DNA from: DATFLL01 sp035267785 | Lineage (GTDB): Bacteria; Pseudomonadota; Gammaproteobacteria; DATFLL01 | Assembly: GCA_035267785.1 (NCBI GenBank) | Contig: DATFLL010000026.1 | Span: 1-24,794 of the forward strand | Length of the DNA stretch: 24,794 nucleotides | Reading direction: 5' to 3' | In this document: piece after piece, positions 10,617 through 16,536 of the stretch | Position numbering within the stretch: position 1 is the stretch's first letter | Layout of the letters: every line of letters starts with the position of its first letter | The notes under the pieces: model-generated | The model's input: the letters and a program-made list of their open reading frames with translations, nothing else | What the model was told of the DNA's origin: nothing | The model's database searches: none | Program-made: the position numbers and the translations under genes

Positions 10617-10626
10617 CAGTAGCCTG

Positions 10627-10845
10627 TCAGCGGCCGCGGTAGATGATCCGCCCTTTGGTCAGGTCGTAGGGTGTGAGCTCGACCTTGACCTTGTCGCCGG
10701 TCAGGATGCGGATGTAGTGCTTGCGCATCTTACCGGAGATGTGCGCGGTCACGACGTGACCGTTCTCCAGCTCGACACGGAACATGGTGTTGGGCAGGGT
10801 CTCGATGACCGTGCCTTCCATTTCAATGTGTTCTTCCTTCGCCAT
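10627..10845 (-). CDS. infA: Translation initiation factor IF-1
   Basis: IF-1 is the 72-residue OB-fold factor that binds the 30S A site during initiation. The sequence is near-invariant for the family: MAKEEHIEMEGTVIETLPNT at the start, then FRVELENGHVVTAHISGKMR, and the end YDLTKGRIIYRGR. It has the exact family length. The start ATG at 10845 has AAGAGG ahead of it. The gene appears to have its own promoter, with TTGAAA at 10955-10960 and CATTAT at 10932-10937 on the minus strand. It is convergent with clpA, as in E. coli, but no serW tRNA gene lies between them. It is downstream of, but probably transcribed apart from, the aat-bpt group. Confidence 0.99.
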   Translation of the reverse strand: MAKEEHIEMEGTVIETLPNTMFRVELENGHVVTAHISGKMRKHYIRILTGDKVKVELTPYDLTKGRIIYRGR

Positions 10846-10931
10846 TCAGCCTCTTCTCTGTGTATCTGTCGGATAAGCGCTCGCGTATCGGCCGGCAAGA
10901 CAAGCCGGGTCGCGCGCAAAATCAACGTCGC

Positions 10932-10960
10932 ATAATGCCTGAATCGGGCGGGTTTTTCAA
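10932..10960 (-). promoter_or_regulatory. Sigma-70 promoter of infA
   Basis: On the minus strand, TTGAAA (5 of 6 consensus bases) at 10955-10960 and CATTAT (4 of 6) at 10932-10937 are separated by exactly 17 bases. Transcription would begin near 10925, giving an 80-base leader for infA. The placement directly after two strong hairpins suggests a new transcription unit. Confidence 0.55.
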
Positions 10961-10978
10961 AGTGCAATATTGGCCGCA

Positions 10979-11010
10979 CCAGCCGCCGGCGAGGGATAGC
11001 CGGCGGCTGG
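10979..11010 (-). terminator. 12-bp hairpin upstream of infA
   Basis: CCAGCCGCCGGC and GCCGGCGGCTGG pair perfectly over 12 bases around an 8-base loop. It lies 39 bases beyond the stop codon of the 78-residue gene and just before the infA promoter. There is no clean U-tract on the minus strand, so it may end transcription weakly or block exonucleases. Confidence 0.5.
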
Positions 11011-11012
11011 AG

Positions 11013-11046
11013 GCGCTCGCGGCGACCCATGGGGTGTGGCGAGCGC
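11013..11046 (-). terminator. Second hairpin after the 78-residue gene
   Basis: GCGCTCGC and GCGAGCGC (8 bases, perfect) flank an 18-base loop that contains CCCATGGG, itself a palindrome. It starts two bases after the stop codon of the unknown gene and precedes the 12-bp hairpin. Together they form a double-hairpin boundary before infA. Confidence 0.4.
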
Positions 11047-11048
11047 GC

Positions 11049-11285
11049 TCAGACGGCGGTGGCATTCGGCCAGTCGATGGCCGACCAGGCGACGTGAGGG
11101 TGCGCCACCTCGGGGTCTACGACCACTTCCATGCCCAGCAGCCTGACCAGCGTGTCCAAGCGGGCAACGCCGGCCAGATCCCGGCGCAGGTGCTCGTAGT
11201 GTTCGCGGTTGAGGCACAGCAGATTGGGCCGAAAGCCGTGGTCGCGCTCGAATGCCATTGCCTGGCGGTAGATGAAGCTCAGCAT
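11049..11285 (-). CDS. Uncharacterised 78-residue protein
   Basis: I do not recognise a named family. The 78-residue product starts MLSFIYRQAMAFERDHGFRP and ends in WSAIDWPNATAV. It is neutral to acidic, has two or three predicted helices and no signal or membrane segment. It resembles small conserved hypothetical proteins of sulphur-oxidising gammaproteobacteria that I recall with the pattern FEREHG-RPN-LYLN...LGMEVV; this was not searched. The ATG at 11285 has an excellent GAGGAG site 7 bases upstream. The open frame continues to 11363, but the extra 26 residues are arginine-rich and not protein-like. It is downstream of bpt, on the same strand with a 161-base gap, and is followed by two hairpins. 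Real-gene status rests on the ribosome site and the well-composed sequence. Confidence 0.75.
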   Translation of the reverse strand: MLSFIYRQAMAFERDHGFRPNLLCLNREHYEHLRRDLAGVARLDTLVRLLGMEVVVDPEVAHPHVAWSAIDWPNATAV

Positions 11286-11446
11286 CGTGTGCTCCTCGAT
11301 CCCCGTCCGCGCCCAGCCTCGACTATGGGGATAACCGCGCCGGGCTCTTGTCGAATTAGACATTGATCGCGCCCGTTTGTTACGGGAACGTGAAACGGGG
11401 ACGAGGCTTTGGGCCGGGGCCGGCGGAGGGGAACGAACAACCGCGC

Positions 11447-12187
11447 TTAATCGCCTGTTTTGGTAACCGTTTTCCAGCCGTGGCCGTCATAGGCCTGCAG
11501 CGGGTGGTAACGCGTCTTGTAGGCCATTTTCGGCGATTCGGCGATCCAGTAGCCCAGGTACAGCCAGGGCAGGCCGCGGCGGCGGGTCTCCTCGATTTGC
11601 CAAAGCACCGCCCAGCCCCCGAGCGAGCGCCGGCTCTCGTCGGGGTCGAAGAACGTGTACACGGCCGAAAGTCCGTCGTTCAGGTGGTCGACGGCCGCGA
11701 CGGCCAGCAGGCGCCGCTCGAGGCGAAACTCATAGAGCAGCGTGTCGCTCCAGCGGCTGGTCACGAAGCGCAGGTAGTCGTCGGGATCGCCGCTGTCCAT
11801 ACCCCCGCCCGGGTGGCGGGTACTCAGGTAACGCTGATAGAGCTCGAAGTGCTCCGGATCGAACTCCGGCTCTCGGGCTACGACGCGAAGGTCGGTGTTG
11901 CGCGCACGGGTGCGCCGCTGGCTGCGATCGGGTCGGAATTGGTCGACCGGGATGCGCACCGGCACGCAGGCGTTACACCCCGGACAGTGGGGGCGGTAGA
12001 CATGTTCGCCGCTGCGGCGAAAGCCCAGGCGGGCCAGTGCGCTGTAGGTCGCCGTATCCATCGGGGCGGCCGGATCCGCGAACAGCGTGATGGCATCGCG
12101 CCCCGGCAAGTAGCTGCACTCGTGCACCTGCGTGGCGTAGAACTTCAGGGTATGCAGGCGTTGCCAGACGGCCGATTCGTCGCTCAT
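11447..12187 (-). CDS. bpt: Aspartate/glutamate leucyltransferase Bpt
   Basis: Bpt transfers leucine from Leu-tRNA to proteins that begin with Asp or Glu, turning them into ClpS substrates. The 246-residue protein shows the family segments: C24 in ECSYLPGRDA, GFRRSGEHVYRPHCPGC (residues 55-71), the cysteine trio C68-C71-C74 (CPGCNACVPVRIPV), and near the C terminus YLGYWIAESPKMAYK. E. coli lacks this enzyme, but many gammaproteobacteria carry it next to aat. The ATG at 12187 overlaps the aat stop codon (ATGA, 12184-12187), so translation is coupled. The frame runs open through aat on the same strand, but that is a shadow. The older name is ate. A role for the cysteines in metal or Fe-S binding is only a suggestion by analogy with eukaryotic Ate1. 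Confidence 0.95.
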   Translation of the reverse strand: MSDESAVWQRLHTLKFYATQVHECSYLPGRDAITLFADPAAPMDTATYSALARLGFRRSGEHVYRPHCPGCNACVPVRIPVDQFRPDRSQRRTRARNTDLRVVAREPEFDPEHFELYQRYLSTRHPGGGMDSGDPDDYLRFVTSRWSDTLLYEFRLERRLLAVAAVDHLNDGLSAVYTFFDPDESRRSLGGWAVLWQIEETRRRGLPWLYLGYWIAESPKMAYKTRYHPLQAYDGHGWKTVTKTGD

Positions 12188-12969
12188 GAGTGTCCTCCGC
12201 GCGTTTGCTGGTCGCCGCTGTCGGATGGTTGCCTGTCCCGGTCCGGCGCCAGGCCCGGGTCGAGTGCGGGATCGAGCGCCCATTGGCCGACCCAGCCGTC
12301 CTCGCTGCAGTAACGGTCGAGATATTCGGTAAAGTCTGCCCGCGCCAGTGTCTCGGCGCCGAGGCTGCGCAGGTGGGCGGAGTCGACCTGGCAGTCGATG
12401 AGGGCGAAGCCCCAGGCCTGGAGCTGGCGCACGAGGTGCACGAAGGCGACCTTGGAGGCGTCGGTAACCCGGGAGAACATGGACTCGCCGAAAAATACCC
12501 TGCCGACCGCCACGCCGTAGAGCCCGCCCACGAGGCGGCCCTCGGACCAGGCCTCGGCGCAGTGCGCGTGACCGAGCGCATGGAGGCGGCGGTAGGCGCG
12601 GTTCATCTCCTCGGTGATCCAGGTCCCCTGGCCGTCGGCGCGGGGGGCGGCGCAGGCGTCGATGACGTCCCCGAAGGCCGTGTCCAGGCGGATTTCGAAC
12701 GGTGCGCGGCGCAGGGTGCGCCGCAGCGAGCGCGACACTCGCAAGTGTTCCGGGAAGAGGACGACGCGCGGATCGGGCGACCACCACAGGATGGGTTGGC
12801 CTTCGCTGTACCAGGGAAAGATGCCGCGTCGGTAGGCGCCGAGCAGTCGTTCGGGCGAGAGATCGCCGCCCAGGGCGAGCAGGCCGTCGGGCTCGCGCAG
12901 GGCCAGCGAGACGTCTGGAAAGCTGTCGCGGTCGTCGGGGTCCAGCCAGTAGGGACCCAGGCTGTGCAT
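12184..12969 (-). CDS. aat: Leucyl/phenylalanyl-tRNA-protein transferase Aat
   Basis: Aat attaches Leu or Phe to the N terminus of proteins starting with Lys or Arg, making them ClpS/ClpAP substrates. The 261-residue protein has the family motifs GIFPWY (49-54), WWSPDPR (62-68), GTWITEEM, LVGGLYGVAVGRVFFGESMF, and LIDCQVDSAHLRSLGA. The ATG at 12969 (MHSLGPYWLDP) was chosen because the family begins with the strand I/LPYWL-P; the frame stays open to 13041 but that part is not conserved in kind. The ribosome site is weak. Residues 235-261 (PALDPGLAPDRDRQPSDSGD) form an acidic, probably disordered tail beyond the usual end of about 234 residues. bpt follows with a 4-base overlap. The FemAB/GNAT-like gene lies 82 bases upstream. 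Confidence 0.96.
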   Translation of the reverse strand: MHSLGPYWLDPDDRDSFPDVSLALREPDGLLALGGDLSPERLLGAYRRGIFPWYSEGQPILWWSPDPRVVLFPEHLRVSRSLRRTLRRAPFEIRLDTAFGDVIDACAAPRADGQGTWITEEMNRAYRRLHALGHAHCAEAWSEGRLVGGLYGVAVGRVFFGESMFSRVTDASKVAFVHLVRQLQAWGFALIDCQVDSAHLRSLGAETLARADFTEYLDRYCSEDGWVGQWALDPALDPGLAPDRDRQPSDSGDQQTRGGHS

Positions 12970-13051
12970 CTTCACGGCGGGTGCTGGCCTCCTGCACTGG
13001 TTGTCGGCCCGGCTCGGGCCCGGCTTGACCCTCGCGCACACCCGGGACGGA

Positions 13052-14194
13052 TCAGGCCTTGTAGGGCGAGTGCGCTTCCAACTCCTTCATATAATAATCC
13101 ATGCCGTCGGTTTCGCGCGCCAGGAAGTCGGCGATGGCCCGGCGAAAGCCCGGTTCTGCGACCCAATGCGCAGACCAGGTCGCGGTGGGGACGAAGCCGC
13201 GGCTGATCTTGTGCTCGCCCTGGGCGCCGGGCTCGAAGCGGGCGAGGCCATGCTCGATGGCATAGTCGATCCCCTGGTAATAGCACAACTCGAAATGCAG
13301 GCTGTGATAGTCGGCGTCGCAGCCCCAGTGGCGCCCGTACAGGGCATCGGCGCCGCGAAAACAGATCGCCCCGGCGACATAGCGCTCGGCGTCGCGCGCG
13401 AGCACGAGCACCAACTGCTCGCCCATGGTCCTGGCGACCTCCTGGAAGAAGCCGAGATTCAGCGTCGCCACGCCCCATTTCTTGTCGAAGGTGACGGTGT
13501 AGAAATGCGCCGCGGCCTCGATCTGCGCGGCGCTGGCCTCGCTGCCGTGGACGACCTCTATGTCCAGCCCGGACTCACGCACATAGCGGCGTTCGCGCTT
13601 TACCTTCTTGCGCTTCTGGGCGGTGAAGCTCGCCAGAAAGTCGTCAAAGTCGCGGTAGCCGTGGTTGAACCACTGGAACTGACAGCCTACGCGGATCATC
13701 AGGTCATGCGCGCGCAGGCGCTCGGTATCCGATTCGGTGGGGAACAACCAGTGCGTGGACGAGACCTTGAGCTCCCGGGCGAGCCCGTCGGCGCCGTCGA
13801 GCAGGACCTCGGCCAGGGCGTCGTGGCGCTCGGGCGTGTCCGGGTCCAGCAGCAGACGGGGTCCGGTGGCCGGGGTATACGGTACGGCGGCTACCAGCTT
13901 GGGGTAGTAGCGCAGACCGGCGCGCTCGTAGGCATCGGCCCAGGCCCAGTCGAAAACGAACTCGCCGTAGGAATTGGTCTTGATGTACATCGGCGCCGCG
14001 GCGACGGGGCGGGCCTCGTCGCCGTCGACGACCAGCAGCGGCCGGGGATACCAACCGAAGTTCGCGCCCACGCAGCCGTGGCGTTCCAGGGCCACGAGGA
14101 ACTCGTGGCGCAGGAAGGGGTTGGTGGTGCCCGCCAGGCGGTTCCAGGCCTCGGGCGAGACCGCCTCGAGACTTTCGAGGACGCGGACTTGCAT
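13052..14194 (-). CDS. FemAB/GNAT-like acyltransferase family protein (COG3146)
   Basis: A 380-residue protein of the group annotated as peptidoglycan biosynthesis/recognition protein (DUF482, COG3146). It has two GNAT-like folds. Characteristic stretches are NPFLRHEFLVALE (residues 25-37), PMYIKTNSYGEFVFDWAW (68-85), the basic patch QKRKKVKRERR (about 191-201), and the C-terminal GAQGEHKISRGFVPT. These proteins resemble FemAB aminoacyltransferases, which use aminoacyl-tRNA. No activity has been proven for this subgroup to my knowledge. The gene frequently accompanies aat and bpt, both tRNA-dependent aminoacyltransferases, so a related reaction is an attractive inference. The ATG at 14194 has AGGTAA 8-13 bases ahead. 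The downstream neighbour is aat, 82 bases away. No signal peptide or membrane segment is seen. Confidence 0.88.
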   Translation of the reverse strand: MQVRVLESLEAVSPEAWNRLAGTTNPFLRHEFLVALERHGCVGANFGWYPRPLLVVDGDEARPVAAAPMYIKTNSYGEFVFDWAWADAYERAGLRYYPKLVAAVPYTPATGPRLLLDPDTPERHDALAEVLLDGADGLARELKVSSTHWLFPTESDTERLRAHDLMIRVGCQFQWFNHGYRDFDDFLASFTAQKRKKVKRERRYVRESGLDIEVVHGSEASAAQIEAAAHFYTVTFDKKWGVATLNLGFFQEVARTMGEQLVLVLARDAERYVAGAICFRGADALYGRHWGCDADYHSLHFELCYYQGIDYAIEHGLARFEPGAQGEHKISRGFVPTATWSAHWVAEPGFRRAIADFLARETDGMDYYMKELEAHSPYKA

Positions 14195-14272
14195 GGTTGG
14201 ATTACCTGCCGCGGGTGAGGCGATACCCCGGTGCGTTGCGACCGGTCGGCGCGCCGCATTGCTATCGCGATG

Positions 14273-14298
14273 GCGCCCCTGCGATTCGCAGGCCCCGC
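14273..14298 (-). terminator. Hairpin downstream of trxB
   Basis: CCTGCG and CGCAGG (14278-14292) pair around ATT, and outer GGCG/CGCC bases extend the stem with a small internal loop. It lies 30 bases past the trxB stop codon on the minus strand, within the 133-base gap before the FemAB-like gene. There is no U-tract, so termination would be weak or Rho-assisted. Confidence 0.35.
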
Positions 14299-14327
14299 CG
14301 CTTGTTTCGGTGATCGCCCCTCGAGGC

Positions 14328-15293
14328 TTATTTCGAGGAGGCGTCCTGTGCCTTCAAAAAGCGTTCGGCATCGAGCGCGGCCATGCAACCCGTGCCCGCC
14401 GAGGTCACCGCCTGACGATACACGTGGTCGGCCACGTCGCCTGCGGCGAACACGCCGGGGATGGTGGTCTGGGTGGCATTGCCCTCGGTGCCGCTCTTGA
14501 CCGTGAGATAGCCGTGCGACATGTCGAGCTGGTCTTTGAACAGATCGGTATTGGGCTTGTGACCGATGGCGATGAACACGCCCGTGACCTCCAGGTCTTT
14601 GGTGGAGCCGTCCTTGGTGCTGCGGATACGCACGCCGGTCACGCCGCTGTCGTCGCCCAGCACCTCGTCGGTTTCGTGATCCCATTCGACGCTGATGTTG
14701 CCGTTGTTGACCTTGTCCATGATCTGATCGATGAGGATGGCCTCGGCGCGGAACTGATCGCGCCGGTGCACGACGGTGACGTGCTCGGCGATGTTGGACA
14801 GGTAGAGTGCTTCTTCGACGGCGGTGTTACCCCCGCCGACGACGGCGACCTTCTGCCCGCGGTAGAAGAAACCGTCGCAGGTCGCGCAGCCCGATACGCC
14901 CTTGCCCTTGAATTTTTCCTCCGAGGGCAGCCCGAGGTACATGGCCGAGGCGCCGGTGGCGACGATGAGCGCGTCGCAGGTGTAGGTCCCGCTGTCACCG
15001 GTCAAGTGAAAAGGCCGTTCCTTGAGCTGCACCTTATTGATCGTGTCGAAAATGATTTCGGTCTCGAAGCGCTCGGCGTGCTTGCGCATGCGTTCCATCA
15101 ATTCGGGGCCCTGCACGCCCTCGGCATCGCCCGGCCAGTTGTCCACGTCGGTCGTCGTCATGAGCTGCCCGCCTTGTTCCATCCCCGTGATCAGGACGGG
15201 GTTGAGGTTGGCGCGCGCCGCGTACACCGCCGCCGAATAACCGGCGGGACCCGATCCGAGGATAAGTAGGCGGCAATGCTTGGCTTCACTCAT
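14328..15293 (-). CDS. trxB: Thioredoxin reductase
   Basis: TrxB is an FAD flavoprotein that passes electrons from NADPH to thioredoxin. The 321 residues equal the E. coli length. The FAD-binding motif GSGPAG is at residues 13-18, the redox-active pair C136-A-T-C139 is followed by D140, the NADPH-binding motif GGGNTAVEEALYLS comes next, with HRRDQFRA as the NADPH phosphate site, and the second FAD motif is FAAGDVADHVYRQAVTSAG. All catalytic residues are intact. The start ATG at 15293 has CGGAGT about 7 bases ahead. It is divergent from ald across a 117-base promoter region. In E. coli, trxB is divergent from lrp, with cydCD on its other side; both lrp and cydCD are missing here. Confidence 0.98.
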   Translation of the reverse strand: MSEAKHCRLLILGSGPAGYSAAVYAARANLNPVLITGMEQGGQLMTTTDVDNWPGDAEGVQGPELMERMRKHAERFETEIIFDTINKVQLKERPFHLTGDSGTYTCDALIVATGASAMYLGLPSEEKFKGKGVSGCATCDGFFYRGQKVAVVGGGNTAVEEALYLSNIAEHVTVVHRRDQFRAEAILIDQIMDKVNNGNISVEWDHETDEVLGDDSGVTGVRIRSTKDGSTKDLEVTGVFIAIGHKPNTDLFKDQLDMSHGYLTVKSGTEGNATQTTIPGVFAAGDVADHVYRQAVTSAGTGCMAALDAERFLKAQDASSK

Positions 15294-15347
15294 GTGTTAG
15301 ACTCCGGCTGTATTTGATGGACTGTGTTGGCGTTGCGCGCGACCGGT

Positions 15348-15377
15348 CTGACGCCGGCAACGGAGTGCGGTTATAGT
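15348..15377 (+). promoter_or_regulatory. Probable sigma-70 promoter of ald
   Basis: TATAGT (5 of 6 consensus bases, 15372-15377) is preceded at 18 bases by CTGACG (4 of 6, 15348-15353). Transcription would start near 15384, giving a leader of about 27 bases that contains the strong ald ribosome site. Confidence 0.45.
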
Positions 15378-15410
15378 ACGTAATGCCGCGGATAGGGTAA
15401 AGGAGGGCAC

Positions 15411-16475
15411 ATGCGCATCGGTATCCCGCGCGAGATCAAGGTGCTGGAAGGGCGTATTGCACTGGTGCCGGCCGCGGCGGCCGATCTGGTCCAAAACGGC
15501 CACGAGGTCTTCGTCGAATCCGGGGCGGGGCGGGCGAGCGGCTACGACGACGCGCAGTACGAACGCGTCGGCGTCAAGGTTCTGCCCGATGCCAAAGCGC
15601 TGTACGACACGGCGGAGCTGATCGTCAAGGTCAAGGAGCCCCAGCCCGCCGAGCTCGAACTGCTGCGCCGCGACCACTTATTGTTTTCCTATTTGCACCT
15701 GGCGGCCGAGCCTGAGCTCATGCGCGCCCTGCAGGAGATCGGCCTGACCGCCGTGGCCTTCGAGACCGTGCAGGAGGCGGACGGGCACCTGCCGCTGCTC
15801 GCCCCCATGAGCGACATCGCCGGGCGCATCGCCGTCCAGGTCGGCGCCCACCTGCTGCACCTGCCCCAGGGCGGCCGCGGTCTGCTGCTCGGGGGCCTGC
15901 CGGCGGCCGAGCGCGGACGCGTGGTGATCCTGGGGGCGGGCACGGCCGGGGGCAACGCCGCGGCAGTCGCCGCCGCTCTGGGCGCCGAGGTCACGATCTT
16001 CGACCGCAACCGCGACAAGCTGGCCGCCATGCGCGCGCTCGGCAACAACGTCACGGCCTTGTACCCCTTCGCCGACGAGGTCGAGCGGGCGGTCCTGGAA
16101 GCCGACCTGCTGATCGGGGCCGTGCTCATCGTCGGCCAGCGCGCCCCGCATCTGGTTTCTGCCGACACGGTCCGGCGGATGCGCGCGGGCAGCGTTATCA
16201 TCGACATATCGGTCGACCAGGGCGGCTGCATCGAAACCACCCGGCCGACCACCTACGAGGCCCCGACGTTCGTATGGGAAGGGGTGGTACACTTCGGGGT
16301 GACCAACATGCCCGGGGCGGTGCCCCGCACGGCCTCGCAGGCCCTGTCGGCGGCGCTCATCCCCTATCTGCTGCACCTCGCGCAGCCGGGCTGGGAGGCG
16401 CATGTGGACCTGGCCCGCGGCGTCAACGTACAGGACGGCGAACGGGTCCATCCGGCGCTGCGGCACCTGAACTGA
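15411..16475 (+). CDS. ald: Alanine dehydrogenase (NAD-dependent)
   Basis: This enzyme catalyses the reversible oxidative deamination of L-alanine to pyruvate and ammonia with NAD. The 354-residue protein has the substrate-binding K75 (IVKVKEPQ) and catalytic H96 (LFSYLHLA), at the same residue numbers as in Mycobacterium tuberculosis Ald. The Rossmann glycines GAGTAGGNAA start at 175, D198 ends the second strand (NAD preference), and VIIDISVDQGGCIETT carries the catalytic aspartate. It is 15-20 residues shorter than most family members at the C terminus, where the closing sequence is VQDGERVHPALRHLN. The ATG at 15411 has a perfect AAGGAGG ribosome site 4 bases upstream. It is divergent from trxB and upstream of ftsK, occupying the slot that lrp holds in E. 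coli. Confidence 0.95.
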   Translation: MRIGIPREIKVLEGRIALVPAAAADLVQNGHEVFVESGAGRASGYDDAQYERVGVKVLPDAKALYDTAELIVKVKEPQPAELELLRRDHLLFSYLHLAAEPELMRALQEIGLTAVAFETVQEADGHLPLLAPMSDIAGRIAVQVGAHLLHLPQGGRGLLLGGLPAAERGRVVILGAGTAGGNAAAVAAALGAEVTIFDRNRDKLAAMRALGNNVTALYPFADEVERAVLEADLLIGAVLIVGQRAPHLVSADTVRRMRAGSVIIDISVDQGGCIETTRPTTYEAPTFVWEGVVHFGVTNMPGAVPRTASQALSAALIPYLLHLAQPGWEAHVDLARGVNVQDGERVHPALRHLN

Positions 16476-16491
16476 CTTGCGAATTTCCCTT

Positions 16492-16510
16492 TATATTAGT
16501 ATGTTATAAA
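16492..16510 (+). promoter_or_regulatory. AT-rich promoter region of ftsK
   Basis: A short AT-rich stretch between ald and ftsK contains TATATT (16492-16497) and TATAAA (16505-16510), either of which could be a -10 box. From the second, transcription would begin near 16517, only about 20 bases before the ftsK TTG. No good -35 box is present at 16-18 bases. Confidence 0.4.
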
Positions 16511-16536
16511 TACTTTTTAGCGCGAATTATCAACTC

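Larger units (their letters stand above)
10179..10626. other. Hairpin-rich noncoding stretch between clpA and infA
   Basis: These 448 bases between the convergent clpA and infA hold no credible gene. An open frame at 10203-10556 gives a 117-residue protein with no family features that runs through every hairpin. At least six stem-loops are visible: 10216-10238 (9 bp); 10291-10319 (8 bp); 10350-10368 (CCCC and TTG pairs around a TTT loop); 10397-10421 (CAAAACGA/TCGTTTTG); 10435-10456 (TGGCGCACA/TGTGCGCCA with a GGGA loop); and 10550-10579 (two-part stem around GAACCC-GAAG-GGGTTC). A terminator-like stem at 10587-10605 completes the array. Motifs of the ACAGGGATGT and CCATGGATGG kind recur, as in intergenic repeats I recall from other gammaproteobacteria. 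E. coli has the serine tRNA serW here; no tRNA fold is present. Confidence 0.7.

Noticed and set aside
10179..10626. A serW-like tRNA between clpA and infA
   Set aside because: E. coli has one here, so I looked for acceptor, anticodon and T-loop sequences on both strands. No GTTCGA T-loop or matching acceptor stem was found.
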